The notes: generated from the letters alone by a model not told the origin. Counted from the first letter of the stretch, positions 44,334 to 53,122 are shown. The stretch: 64,000 nucleotides of DNA from JAJCYK01 sp965212195 (GCA_965212195.1 CBDBUW010000011.1:1-64000); one strand, 5' to 3'. A program made the numbers and translations.

Positions 44334-44355
44334 TTTAGGTGTTATAACACCTAAA
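44334..44355. promoter_or_regulatory. 22-bp perfect palindrome, candidate operator
   Basis: The 22 bases are a perfect inverted repeat with no spacer; the inner 20 are TTAGGTGTTATAACACCTAA (44335-44354), with a T and an A added at the ends. It lies about 105 bases upstream of the FN3 gene and 38 bases after the SDR stop. The size and symmetry suit a dimeric transcription regulator. It is not followed by a T run, so it is unlikely to be a terminator. Confidence 0.7.
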
Positions 44356-44361
44356 ATCTAT

Positions 44362-44400
44362 ACGTATAAATACCTATGTAAGATAACACGTGTAATTACT
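44362..44400 (+). promoter_or_regulatory. Composite cis-element shared with 62122-62160
   Basis: ACGTATAAATACCTAT at 44362-44377 and CGTGTAATTACT at 44389-44400 are spaced exactly as the near-identical blocks ACGTATAAATACGTAT (62122-62137) and CGTGTTATTACT (62149-62160). A related sequence, ACCGTATAATTACC, follows near 44410. The block ACGTAT-AA-ATACGT is itself an inverted repeat. It lies in front of a T9SS cargo gene. Confidence 0.6.
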
Positions 44401-44459
44401 TTAATAGATACCGTATAATTACCTACTATTATGGGAAAATTCGAAAATCTGGTTAAAAA

Positions 44460-46619
44460 ATGGTATTTATTGAAGATTGGTTTGGGAAGATTCTCAGGCT
44501 TTGCATATTCATTGTTTTTATGGGATTCCAGGCATATTCTGCCTGTGACTATCCCAAAAGTCTTCAATCCAGCAATTTATCCAACAACTCCATTGATCTT
44601 AATTGGGATGCGGTAGTAGGTGCGATAGACTACACCTTAAATTACCGGATCGTTGGTAAAAACGGATGGGTGAGTGTGAGCCAAAGTTCCACATCTGCGG
44701 TGTTAAATTGCCTGTTCTCCGGATCGGACTACGAATGGAAGGTGAAGGCAAATTGTAATTCGGGCACTTCAGAGTTTGCTCCCGTTAAAACATTTACCAC
44801 AACGGGAACTGTTCCCACATCCTTAAACCTCTGCAATATACCCAGTGGCCTACAATCCAGCGGCATGAGCGATACTGGTGTGAGTCTTAGCTGGACTGCA
44901 GTTGCAGGTGCAATCGATTACCAAGTCAACTACCGCCCCCTTGGTATGGCAAATTGGAATAAGGCAATCGCCACCGGAAGTCAAATAACCCTATCCGGTT
45001 TATATTCCGGAAGCACTTATCAGTGGAAGGTACAGACTCGTTGTGAAGTGGATAACTCCTGTAACAATACAAGAGCCTCCTTATTTGCAAAGACGGAGAC
45101 CTTTGTAACCACCGGCGCCACGGCTTCTATACCAACGTGTAATTACCCGGATAATTTGGCGGCTTCCAATGTTACCGCCAATAGCGCCGATCTTGGTTGG
45201 GATGTGGTGGCCGGTATTGGTAACTATCACATTGTTTATCGCACTGTAGGTGCCGTCAAGTGGACCCAGTTCTGGCCGACTACTAACCAGATATCGGTTA
45301 CCAGTTTGCAAGCTGGCACCTCCTATCAATGGAAAGTCAGAGTATTCTGCAGTAATGGAATGGTGTCATTATTCGCCCCTACCAAGACCTTTACCACACC
45401 GGGTACTCCTCTATGTTATGCACCTCTCAATCTCAAATTGAATTCCAAGACGGAGACTTGTGCGGATTTGAGTTGGGATATCAGTGAAAATGTCCTTAGC
45501 TATACTTTTAAATACCGGGAGTATGGCACTACAACTTGGACCAGTTCTAATACTTCAAGCAACGGAATAGTTATTTCAGGATTAATTCCCAGTACCACCT
45601 ATGAGTGGCGTATTCAATCAGATTGTGGTTCTGGGATGTCTCCCGAATCTCAAAGCGCCTTCTTTAGTACACATGGAAGTACGGCGCCAAGCTGCTTCGT
45701 ACCCGCTGACAATCATGTGACTTCCAACATTACCTCCAATAGCGCTGACCTCAGTTGGGATGACTCACCCAATGCACTATACTATCAAGTACAATATAAG
45801 CGAAGAAATCAAGCAAACTGGACCACACTCATCAGTTGTAGCAATGATTGGGAACTCACTGGACTAGTGGCTAACAGAAATTATCAATGGAGGGTGCGCG
45901 CCGTCTGTTCAATCGACGGAACTAATGTATCTGCCTATTCCAGTATTAATAACTTCAGGACTTTGGCTTCCTGCGATACCCCAAGCAACTTACGATATAC
46001 TGAAATATTCTCATTTATCTTACTTAGATGGAACCGTGTGAACAGTGCACTATCTTACAATATGCAAATCAGGGTCCAAGGGTCTACCACCTGGTTTGAT
46101 TTTACTTCCAATAACAATTGGATTTGGTTATCAGGAGCCCAAAGCGGTACCACCTATGAGTGGCGGGTGCAGTCGGTATGTTCCGCGGATGGCAACTGGA
46201 CCTCCATTTATTCTGCAATTGAAACTTTCACCTTCGGTGGAGGTGGGTTTTTCTTTGGCCGATCAGCAGCAGCCAGCGCTGCCACTACCAATAGCGCCTT
46301 CTCTCAATACAGTGGACAAAATTCAGCGGCATCTTTGATAGGTTTAACTGAAAATGAGCCAGGGTCATTTAAAACTGCTTCCAATACAGCAAACCCCATT
46401 CCCAACCCAACTACAGAAAGTTTTTCCATTCCAATGGAAAGTAGCCGAATGGATTATACCATTTCTGTATTTAGCAGCAGCGGAGACCTCGTTTATCAAC
46501 GCTGGTATGCAGCGGGAAGCCCAAACCAAATTTCACTGTCAGGATTGACCAAAGGGGTTTATCTGGTTAAGACCACTTCGAGTACTGAAACCGTCACTTC
46601 AAAGCTTATCTTGAACTAA
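44460..46619 (+). CDS. Secreted protein with six FN3 repeats and T9SS type A sorting domain
   Basis: A 719-residue surface protein: signal peptide (LRLCIFIVFMGFQAYSA), six fibronectin type III repeats of about 95 residues each beginning with a Cys-x-x-P (CDYPKSL, CNIPSGL, CNYPDNL, CYAPLNL, CFVPADN, CDTPSNL) and ending around EWKV/QWRV, and a C-terminal type A T9SS sorting domain (ANPIPNPTTESFSIPM, GLTKGVYLVKT, ending KLILN). Probably an adhesin or matrix component displayed through the T9SS. The palindrome at 44334 and shared element at 44362 lie upstream. It overlaps the end of typA by 14 bases. Confidence 0.9.
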   Translation: MVFIEDWFGKILRLCIFIVFMGFQAYSACDYPKSLQSSNLSNNSIDLNWDAVVGAIDYTLNYRIVGKNGWVSVSQSSTSAVLNCLFSGSDYEWKVKANCNSGTSEFAPVKTFTTTGTVPTSLNLCNIPSGLQSSGMSDTGVSLSWTAVAGAIDYQVNYRPLGMANWNKAIATGSQITLSGLYSGSTYQWKVQTRCEVDNSCNNTRASLFAKTETFVTTGATASIPTCNYPDNLAASNVTANSADLGWDVVAGIGNYHIVYRTVGAVKWTQFWPTTNQISVTSLQAGTSYQWKVRVFCSNGMVSLFAPTKTFTTPGTPLCYAPLNLKLNSKTETCADLSWDISENVLSYTFKYREYGTTTWTSSNTSSNGIVISGLIPSTTYEWRIQSDCGSGMSPESQSAFFSTHGSTAPSCFVPADNHVTSNITSNSADLSWDDSPNALYYQVQYKRRNQANWTTLISCSNDWELTGLVANRNYQWRVRAVCSIDGTNVSAYSSINNFRTLASCDTPSNLRYTEIFSFILLRWNRVNSALSYNMQIRVQGSTTWFDFTSNNNWIWLSGAQSGTTYEWRVQSVCSADGNWTSIYSAIETFTFGGGGFFFGRSAAASAATTNSAFSQYSGQNSAASLIGLTENEPGSFKTASNTANPIPNPTTESFSIPMESSRMDYTISVFSSSGDLVYQRWYAAGSPNQISLSGLTKGVYLVKTTSSTETVTSKLILN

Positions 46620-48408
46620 GCGACTTTTTTCGTTCATGCTCATCTAAAAATATCTTGCGCATTCTGATGGCCTGAGGGGTAATCTCCAGATACTCGTCCT
46701 TTTGGATGTATTCTAAGGATTCTTCCAGGGAGAATCTTCTGGGAGGGGGAATTTTTTGATTATCGTCAGAACCAGCAGCCCTCATATTGGTGAGTTTTTT
46801 GCCTTTCTGCACATTCAATACCAGATCATTGTCACGGGTGTGCTCACCGATAACCTGACCTTGATAAAGGTCTTCGCCCGGGCTTATAAAGAAGATTCCG
46901 CGATCCTGTAATTTATCAATGGCATAACCGGTGGAGAGGCCGTTTTCCATGGAGATTAGGGAACCATTAATTCGGCCGGGAATATCTCCTTTGTAAGGCT
47001 GGTATTCTTTAAATCGGTGATTCATTATGGCTTCACCGGCGGTGGCGGTCAGCATATTGTTGCGCAGACCGATCAGTCCCCGGGCGGGTATGTCAAATTC
47101 CAGGTGCTGCATATCACCTTTTGGCTCCATTACCGTTAGCTCCCCTTTGCGCTGTGTGGTCATTTCAATCACTTTACCGGAATATTCTTCCGGGACATCC
47201 ACTACCATATGTTCTATGGGTTCGTGACGGCGGCCGTCGATTTCTTTGAACAAGACCTGGGGCTGCCCCACCTGAAGCTCATATCCTTCCCGGCGCATGG
47301 TTTCGATTAAAACCGAAAGGTGCAGGATCCCCCGACCGTAAACCATAAACTTATCTTCGCTATCTCCCAACTCCACTCGTAGAGCCAAATTTTTCTCTGT
47401 TTCTTTAATGAGTCGATCTCTAAGATGTCTGGAGGTGACGTATTTGCCTTCTTTACCGAAAAACGGAGAGTTATTGATGGTAAACAACATGCTCATGGTA
47501 GGTTCATCAATGCTGATGCGGGGCATAGGATGCGGATCCTCCAGATCGGTGATGGTGTCGCCTATATCAAAGTTTTCTAAGCCGATCACTGCGCAGATCT
47601 CTCCGGAATTAACGGAAGCTACTTTGGAACGGTCCAACCCTTCGAACACCATCAATTCCTTGATCTTGACTTTTTGAACTTTTCCATCCTGTTTACAGAG
47701 CCCGTAGGATTTGCCTTCTTCTATACTTCCCTGATATACCCGGCCGATGGCAATACGTCCCACGTACGAGGAGTAATCCAGGGAAGTGATCTGCATTTGG
47801 GGCAGACCTTTCAACTGGGTAGGAGGAGGGATAACGTTAATGATGGCATCCAGCAATGGGGTGATGTCTTCGGTAGGGTTTTTCCAATCCGTACTCATCC
47901 ACCCATGTTTGGAGGAGCCATATAGGGTGGTAAAATCCAGCTGCTCTTCGGTGGCGTCCAAATGGAACATAAGGTCAAAAACCTGTTCGTGTACCTCATC
48001 GGGTCGGCAGTTTTCCTTATCCACTTTATTGATCACTACAATAGGAGTGAGGCCCAGGCTCAATGCTTTTCCCAGCACAAAGCGGGTTTGGGGCATGGGA
48101 CCTTCAAAAGCATCCACTAACAGCAACACACCGTCTGCCATTTTCAGAACCCGTTCCACCTCACCTCCGAAGTCTGCGTGGCCTGGGGTATCGATGATGT
48201 TGATCTTAATGCCCTGATATCGTATGGACACATTCTTAGACAGTATGGTAATGCCTCTTTCCCTTTCCAGGTCATTACTATCCAGCACCAGCTCGCCCAT
48301 CTCCTGATGGTCACCGAATAATTTGGAAGCTTGTATAAAGCGGTCCACCAAGGTAGTCTTGCCGTGATCTACATGGGCGATAATGGCGATATTGCGCAAT
48401 TCTTGCAT
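46606..48408 (-). CDS. typA: Translational GTPase TypA/BipA
   Basis: A 600-residue ribosome-binding GTPase that aids ribosome assembly and stress or cold adaptation. Motifs: IAHVDHGKTTLVDRF (G1), DTPGHADFGGEVERVL (G3), NKVDKENCRPDEV (G4), and TypA-specific C-terminal parts (TATAGEAIMNHRFKEYQPYKGDIP). The start is the ATG at 48408, giving MQELRNIAIIAHVDHGKTT; a longer reading to 48432 is not needed and would approach a TACTTTTG element (complement of 48430-48437). Confidence 0.96.
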   Translation of the reverse strand: MQELRNIAIIAHVDHGKTTLVDRFIQASKLFGDHQEMGELVLDSNDLERERGITILSKNVSIRYQGIKINIIDTPGHADFGGEVERVLKMADGVLLLVDAFEGPMPQTRFVLGKALSLGLTPIVVINKVDKENCRPDEVHEQVFDLMFHLDATEEQLDFTTLYGSSKHGWMSTDWKNPTEDITPLLDAIINVIPPPTQLKGLPQMQITSLDYSSYVGRIAIGRVYQGSIEEGKSYGLCKQDGKVQKVKIKELMVFEGLDRSKVASVNSGEICAVIGLENFDIGDTITDLEDPHPMPRISIDEPTMSMLFTINNSPFFGKEGKYVTSRHLRDRLIKETEKNLALRVELGDSEDKFMVYGRGILHLSVLIETMRREGYELQVGQPQVLFKEIDGRRHEPIEHMVVDVPEEYSGKVIEMTTQRKGELTVMEPKGDMQHLEFDIPARGLIGLRNNMLTATAGEAIMNHRFKEYQPYKGDIPGRINGSLISMENGLSTGYAIDKLQDRGIFFISPGEDLYQGQVIGEHTRDNDLVLNVQKGKKLTNMRAAGSDDNQKIPPPRRFSLEESLEYIQKDEYLEITPQAIRMRKIFLDEHERKKSLSSR

Positions 48409-48429
48409 AGGGGGATTCTTATCAAAGCG

Positions 48430-48437
48430 CAAAAGTA
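48430..48437 (-). promoter_or_regulatory. Candidate -7 element of typA
   Basis: Reads TACTTTTG on the minus strand, 21 bases before the typA ATG. No matching -33 box was seen. Confidence 0.4.
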
Positions 48438-48544
48438 AGAAATAAATAGGTCTTGAGGTGGTGATTTTAGTTTTGTTACACCCTGGCGGAGGTCTTATGG
48501 GGTTAAGTTTGTCTCAGCCTTCCTAAAAATTTACATAAACCTTC

Positions 48545-48552
48545 TATATTTG
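48545..48552 (+). promoter_or_regulatory. Candidate -7 element of metG
   Basis: TATATTTG, 10 bases before the ATG at 48563. The short distance implies a very short leader. Confidence 0.5.
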
Positions 48553-48562
48553 CTCAATTACT

Positions 48563-50596
48563 ATGAGCCAAACCAACAGACATACTATTACTGCTGCTTT
48601 GCCCTATGCTAACGGCCCCGTTCATATAGGTCACCTGGCGGGAGTTTATGTGCCAGCGGACATCTACGTACGTTTTCTCCGCTCCCAAGGCAAAGAGGTG
48701 CTCTTTATATGCGGTTCAGATGAATTGGGGGTGCCCATTACCCTGAGAGCCAAAAAAGAGGGGGTGTCCCCTCAGGACATCGTGGATAAGTACCACGGCA
48801 TCATCAGCAAATCGTTCCAGGAGTTCGGCATAAGTTTTGACCATTACAGCCGCACCTCTTCCCAAGTCCACTGGGAAACGTCGGCAGAGTTTTTTAAGCT
48901 GCTGTACGACAAGGGCGTATTTTCTGAAAAAACCAATCAGCAGTATTATGATGAGGAAAACCAGTTGTTTCTGGCCGACCGCTATATTCAGGGAACCTGT
49001 CCCAATTGCCAGTTCGAAAATGCTTATGGCGACCAGTGTGAGAATTGTGGGACCAGCCTAAGCCCTAAAGACCTCATAAATCCCCGGTCTATGCTCAGTG
49101 GCAATGCTCCGGTACTAAAAGAAACCAAGCATTGGTATTTGCCGATGGACGAATATGAGGATTGGCTGAAGAAGTGGATCCTGGAAGGTCATAAAGAATG
49201 GAAAAGCAATGTCTACGGACAATGCAAGTCCTGGATAGATCAGGGTTTGAAACCCAGAGCCATGACCCGTGATTTGGACTGGGGGGTACCCGTGCCCCTT
49301 AAAGGTGCTGAAGGGAAGGTGCTGTATGTATGGTTCGACGCTCCCATCGGATACATTTCCGCTACCAAAGAGTGGGCCCAAAAGACTGGCAAAGACTGGG
49401 AACCGTATTGGAAAGACTCTGAACTGATCCATTTCATCGGCAAAGACAACATCGTATTTCACTGCATCATATTTCCAGTGATCCTAAAGGCCCATGGCGA
49501 TTTTGTGCTTCCAGAAAATGTACCGGCCAATGAGTTTTTGAACCTGGAAGGCCAGAAAATATCCACCTCCCGCAATTGGGCGGTGTGGCTGCACGAATAT
49601 CTGGAAGAGTTACCCGGAAAGGAGGATGTACTGCGCTACGTGCTCTGCGCTAATGCTCCGGAAACCAAAGACAATGATTTTACCTGGAAGGACTATCAGG
49701 CTCGTAACAACAATGAGCTAGTGGCCATTTTTGGAAATTTTGTGAACCGGGCCCTGGTTTTAACTCACAAATATTTTGAGGGGGCAGTTCCCCAAGTCGA
49801 TACTCTGTTCGATCTGGACCAGCAAGTGGTGGATGACCTTTCTGCATACCCTAAGAAAATTAGCAACTCCCTGGAAAGCTTTAAATTCAGGGAGGCGCTT
49901 AGTGGTGTGATGGAGGTAGCCCGTATGGGCAATAAATACCTGGCTGATACCGAACCCTGGAAAGTGATAAAGACCGATCCTAAAAGAGTGGGAACCATAC
50001 TTAATCTGAGTTTGCAGATAGCCGCCAACCTGGCCATCCTGGCAGAACCCTTTTTGCCTAATAGCTGTGTCAAACTTCGGACCATGCTGGACCTTTCAGA
50101 TCTAAAGTGGGATGATGCCGGGCGTGCCGACCTATTGCCTAGCGGCCATCAGTTGAATCCTGCTCAGCTTTTGTTTGAAAAGATTGAAGATGTTGCTATC
50201 GAGAAGCAGGTCCTTAAGTTAGAAGATACCAAACAAGCCAATGCACCTATGGATTTTGAAGCCTTGAAGGAAACTATTTCCTTCGATGATTTTATTAAAA
50301 TGGATATCCGAATCGGCACGGTGCTGGAGGCTGAGAAACTTCCAAAATCCAAGAAGTTACTGAAACTTAAAGTGGATACCGGCATTGACCAGAGGATAGT
50401 GGTGAGCGGGATTGCTCAGCAATACCAGCCAGAAGATGTAATTGGTAAGCAAGTTACGGTATTGGTGAATCTGGCCCCGCGAAAGATCATGGGCATAGAA
50501 TCGCAGGGAATGATCCTCATGGCAGAGGACAGTGAGGGAGTACTTTCTTTCTTACAGCCCGATAAGCAAACCGACGCCGGCAGCCAAGTCAGTTAG
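48563..50596 (+). CDS. metG: Methionine--tRNA ligase with C-terminal tRNA-binding domain
   Basis: A 677-residue class I synthetase: PYANGPVHIGHLAG (HIGH), zinc-knuckle cysteines CPNCQFENAYGDQCENCG, the KMSKS-equivalent GQKISTSRNWAVW, and a C-terminal Trbp111/EMAPII-like domain (FIKMDIRIGTVLEAEKLPKSKK, LAPRKIMGIESQGM) that makes dimeric MetRS bind tRNA. KISTSRN in place of KMSKS is the form typical of Bacteroidota and eukaryotic-type MetRS. It diverges from typA. Confidence 0.97.
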   Translation: MSQTNRHTITAALPYANGPVHIGHLAGVYVPADIYVRFLRSQGKEVLFICGSDELGVPITLRAKKEGVSPQDIVDKYHGIISKSFQEFGISFDHYSRTSSQVHWETSAEFFKLLYDKGVFSEKTNQQYYDEENQLFLADRYIQGTCPNCQFENAYGDQCENCGTSLSPKDLINPRSMLSGNAPVLKETKHWYLPMDEYEDWLKKWILEGHKEWKSNVYGQCKSWIDQGLKPRAMTRDLDWGVPVPLKGAEGKVLYVWFDAPIGYISATKEWAQKTGKDWEPYWKDSELIHFIGKDNIVFHCIIFPVILKAHGDFVLPENVPANEFLNLEGQKISTSRNWAVWLHEYLEELPGKEDVLRYVLCANAPETKDNDFTWKDYQARNNNELVAIFGNFVNRALVLTHKYFEGAVPQVDTLFDLDQQVVDDLSAYPKKISNSLESFKFREALSGVMEVARMGNKYLADTEPWKVIKTDPKRVGTILNLSLQIAANLAILAEPFLPNSCVKLRTMLDLSDLKWDDAGRADLLPSGHQLNPAQLLFEKIEDVAIEKQVLKLEDTKQANAPMDFEALKETISFDDFIKMDIRIGTVLEAEKLPKSKKLLKLKVDTGIDQRIVVSGIAQQYQPEDVIGKQVTVLVNLAPRKIMGIESQGMILMAEDSEGVLSFLQPDKQTDAGSQVS

Positions 50597-50653
50597 AATT
50601 ACGAATTACTAAAGACGCATTGCGAATTCCCCGGATTTATTCCAGGATCCTAC

Positions 50654-51214
50654 TTAGTCATTGAACTGGTTCATGGTGCGCTCGATACCCAGGGTGCAAA
50701 AGCTCAGAATCATATCGCAAGCTTTATCCATCAGCGCCGGCAATTGATCAAATTCATCTGGTTTAAACCGGCTTAATACATAATCTACCTGACCGCCTTT
50801 TGAAAAATCATCGCCTATGCCAAATCGCAGCCGGGCATAGGACCGGGTACCCAACACCGTTTCGATATTTTTGAGTCCGTTGTGTCCTGCGGGGGAGCCT
50901 TGTGCACGCAACCTTAGCTTACCCAGAGGTAACGCAATATCGTCGGTTATGATCAGGGTTCGATCCAGGGGAATTTTAAGCTGCTGCATCCAATAGTTAA
51001 CGGACTTGCCGCTCAGGTTCATATAGGTAGTGGGCTTTATCAAATTAATATGCCGACCTTTGTGTTTGAAGCTGGCCGTGTAGGCCAGTTTTTCAATGTT
51101 AAAGGAGGTGTCCTGCTTTTCAGCTAGATGATCCAGTGTTAAGAATCCGATATTATGTCTAGTGAGTTCGTATTCCGGGCCGATATTACCAAGCCCTACG
51201 ATTAAGTATTTCAT
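50654..51214 (-). CDS. pth: Peptidyl-tRNA hydrolase
   Basis: A 186-residue esterase that recycles peptidyl-tRNA. Conserved segments: IVGLGNIGPEYELTRHNIGF with the catalytic His, KPTTYMNLSGKSV, and ITDDIALPLGKLRLRAQGSP followed by GHNGLKNIE. It lies after rplY but beyond the terminator at 51231-51258, so its expression may rest on read-through or an unseen promoter. Confidence 0.97.
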   Translation of the reverse strand: MKYLIVGLGNIGPEYELTRHNIGFLTLDHLAEKQDTSFNIEKLAYTASFKHKGRHINLIKPTTYMNLSGKSVNYWMQQLKIPLDRTLIITDDIALPLGKLRLRAQGSPAGHNGLKNIETVLGTRSYARLRFGIGDDFSKGGQVDYVLSRFKPDEFDQLPALMDKACDMILSFCTLGIERTMNQFND

Positions 51215-51230
51215 GGAATTAAATATAAAA

Positions 51231-51258
51231 AAATCCTGCCCATTGCTGAGCAGGATTT
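51231..51258 (-). terminator. Rho-independent terminator after rplY
   Basis: Arms AAATCCTGC (51231-51239) and GCAGGATTT (51250-51258) with a 10-base loop form a 9-bp hairpin followed on the minus strand by a T run (TTTTTTTATATTT). It lies 22 bases after the rplY stop at 51280. Confidence 0.85.
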
Positions 51259-51279
51259 GATTTTTCAGTTGCGGGATAG

Positions 51280-51993
51280 CTAAGAGTCTCTTTTTTCGGA
51301 AGGTGCATCTCCTCCCTCTTTGGGAGCGGCACCGCCTTCGCCGCCTTCGCCGGCTTCGCCTTCTGCCCCTTCTTCTCCTTCTGCTCCTTCTTCTCCTTCT
51401 TCTCCTTCTTCACCCTCAAGTTCCTCTTCTTCAACAGTGATTATTCTCATGGTTCTAGGAGTTTCCACGGAAATCATACTTACCAAGTCGCTGGTAATGA
51501 TCTCAAATTCTCCCGGCTCTAATTCACCTACCTTAATGGATTTTCCCAATGTTAATTTGGAGATATCCACTAATATTTCATCGGGCATGTCCTTGGGTAG
51601 TGCCTTAACCAGCAAATATTTTTCATTGATGTATAACTTACCCCCTTCAGCTACTCCGGGAGCAGTGCCTTTGGTCCTTACGGGAATATTCATGCTCACC
51701 GCCTTGTCATCGAACAATTCCAGAAAATCGGCATGCATGATGATCTCGCTAACGGGATGAAATTGAATGTCCTGTAGGATCGCTTTGGTATTCTTGCCAT
51801 CTACGGAAAGGCTTACCATAAGGGCATCTGGTGTGTAGACCAGGTCCCTGAAGCTGATCATGGGAGTTTCAAAATGGATTTGCTCCTTTCCCCCATACAG
51901 GACGCAAGGCACTTTGCCTTCTACCCTTAGCTTTTTAGATTCACTTTTTCCGAGATTTGCTCTTTTATACCCTATAATCTCTAAAGTTTTCAT
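51280..51993 (-). CDS. rplY: 50S ribosomal protein L25 (Ctc-type) with acidic tail
   Basis: A 237-residue L25/general stress protein Ctc, which binds 5S rRNA. The body starts MKTLEIIGYKRANLGKSESKKLRVEGKVPCVLYGG and has the two-domain TL5-type fold. The last ~50 residues are a low-complexity Glu/Gly-rich tail (EEEELEGEEGEEGEEGAEG, then Gly/Ala/Pro) from short repeated codons. The ATG at 51993 gives the family start; a reading to 52062 adds unrelated residues. It follows prs by ten bases. Confidence 0.95.
   Translation of the reverse strand: MKTLEIIGYKRANLGKSESKKLRVEGKVPCVLYGGKEQIHFETPMISFRDLVYTPDALMVSLSVDGKNTKAILQDIQFHPVSEIIMHADFLELFDDKAVSMNIPVRTKGTAPGVAEGGKLYINEKYLLVKALPKDMPDEILVDISKLTLGKSIKVGELEPGEFEIITSDLVSMISVETPRTMRIITVEEEELEGEEGEEGEEGAEGEEGAEGEAGEGGEGGAAPKEGGDAPSEKRDS
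51330..51440 (-). repeat. Low-complexity Glu/Gly codon repeat in rplY
   Basis: Direct repeats of GAAGGAGAAGAA-like hexa- and nonamers encode the acidic tail of L25. The repetition is prone to slippage, so length may differ between strains. It also produces spurious open frames on both strands. Confidence 0.75.
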
Positions 51994-52003
51994 GAATAAT
52001 AAT

Positions 52004-52930
52004 TTAAATAAATAATGAACTGATGGACCCTTGGGTCCTAATTTCTTTAATGGCGTTGGCAAATAAATTTGCCACCGTCAACACATTGATTTTTTCATGT
52101 TCCGTTTTCAGGGGAATGGTGTCACTGATCACCAGCTCCTCCAAAACAGAATTGGTAATATTTTCCAATGCCTTGCCCGATAATACACCATGAGTAGCCA
52201 TGGCCCGTACGGAACGTGCTCCTTTCTCCTTAATGACCTCAGTGGCTTTGCAGATGGTACCTGCGGTATCTATTAAATCGTCGACCAATACCACATCGGC
52301 ATTTTCCACGTTGCCGATCACCTGCATGGAAGCTACTTCATTGGCCCGCTTACGGTGTTTGTCACACACTACCAACTCCGCATTGAAGTATTTGGCAAAG
52401 GCCCGGGCCCGGCCTACACCACCCACATCGGGAGCGGCAAATACAATATTTTCCAATTCCAGTTGCCTAAGGTAAGGCACAAATATGGCCGACCCGTACA
52501 AGTGATCCACGGGAAAGTCGAAAAATCCTTGGATCTGCCCAGCATGCAGATCGATGGTCATTAAGCGATCGGCTCCAGCCGCCGATAATAGATTGGCGTT
52601 CAATTTGGCAGCAATAGAAACCCTGGGCTTGTCCTTGCGATCCTGCCGGGCATAACCAAAATAAGGGACAATTACCGTCACATGCTTGGCACTGGCCCGC
52701 CGGGCAGCATCGATCATCAGCAACAGTTCTAAAATATGGTCTGCCGGAGGGTAAGTCGATTGGATGAGAAATACATCACTGCCTCGTACGGATTCATCAA
52801 AACTGGGACACATTTCACCATCACTGAATTTTGCCAGAGACAGCGCGCCAAGCTTTACCCCATACGATTGGGCAATCTTCTCTCCCAGAGACTGTGAAGC
52901 AGAGCCTGCAAAGATCTTTACGGTCGACAT
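52004..52930 (-). CDS. prs: Ribose-phosphate pyrophosphokinase
   Basis: Makes PRPP from ribose 5-phosphate and ATP, the precursor for nucleotides, His and Trp. The 308-residue protein has the N-terminal KIFAGSASQSLGEKIAQ, FSDGEMCPSFDESVRGSDVFL, the loop FGYARQDRKDKPR, the TIDLHAGQIQGFF region and the PRPP-binding loop VVLVDDLIDTAGTICKA. It is followed by rplY and preceded by tRNA-Gln, making a conserved Bacteroidota order. Confidence 0.97.
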   Translation of the reverse strand: MSTVKIFAGSASQSLGEKIAQSYGVKLGALSLAKFSDGEMCPSFDESVRGSDVFLIQSTYPPADHILELLLMIDAARRASAKHVTVIVPYFGYARQDRKDKPRVSIAAKLNANLLSAAGADRLMTIDLHAGQIQGFFDFPVDHLYGSAIFVPYLRQLELENIVFAAPDVGGVGRARAFAKYFNAELVVCDKHRKRANEVASMQVIGNVENADVVLVDDLIDTAGTICKATEVIKEKGARSVRAMATHGVLSGKALENITNSVLEELVISDTIPLKTEHEKINVLTVANLFANAIKEIRTQGSISSLFI

Positions 52931-52947
52931 TTTTTCTTATAAAATGA

Positions 52948-52966
52948 ATCCCGATACCATCGGGAT
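52948..52966 (-). other. Hairpin between tRNA-Gln and prs
   Basis: ATCCCGAT-ACC-ATCGGGAT, a perfect 8-bp stem with a 3-base loop, followed on the minus strand by a T-rich run (TTCATTTT). It may be a weak terminator or processing site of the tRNA transcript. Part of its minus-strand sequence (CCCGATGGT) also occurs at the 5' end of the tRNA. Confidence 0.6.
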
Positions 52967-52980
52967 CCTTACTAACCTTG

Positions 52981-53053
52981 TTGCCCGACTAGGGCTCGAA
53001 CCTAGACTCTTCTGGACCAAAACCAGACGTGTTGCCAGTTACACCATCGGGCA
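52981..53053 (-). tRNA. tRNA-Gln (TTG anticodon)
   Basis: A 73-base cloverleaf on the minus strand. The acceptor stem pairs TGCCCGA with TCGGGCA with discriminator A; the anticodon stem TCTGG/CCAGA encloses TTTTGGT, so the anticodon is TTG (reads CAA/CAG). The T-arm is CTAGG TTCGAGC CCTAG. CCA is not encoded. A TACCTTTG element on the minus strand (complement of 53069-53076) lies 15 bases upstream and probably drives tRNA-prs-rplY transcription. Confidence 0.95.
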
Positions 53054-53068
53054 CTCATTTTGAGGCTA

Positions 53069-53076
53069 CAAAGGTA
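53069..53076 (-). promoter_or_regulatory. Candidate -7 element of tRNA-Gln
   Basis: Reads TACCTTTG on the minus strand, matching TAnnTTTG; a -33 TTG is not visible. Confidence 0.5.
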
Positions 53077-53122
53077 GAATATTTTAGCTCTTAGAAAAAA
53101 GAAATTACTTAAAAATAACCAT

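Noticed and set aside
51219..51434. Lys-rich frame on the minus strand in the L25 tail region
   Set aside because: It is a by-product of the repeated Glu/Gly codons of rplY and has no start context.
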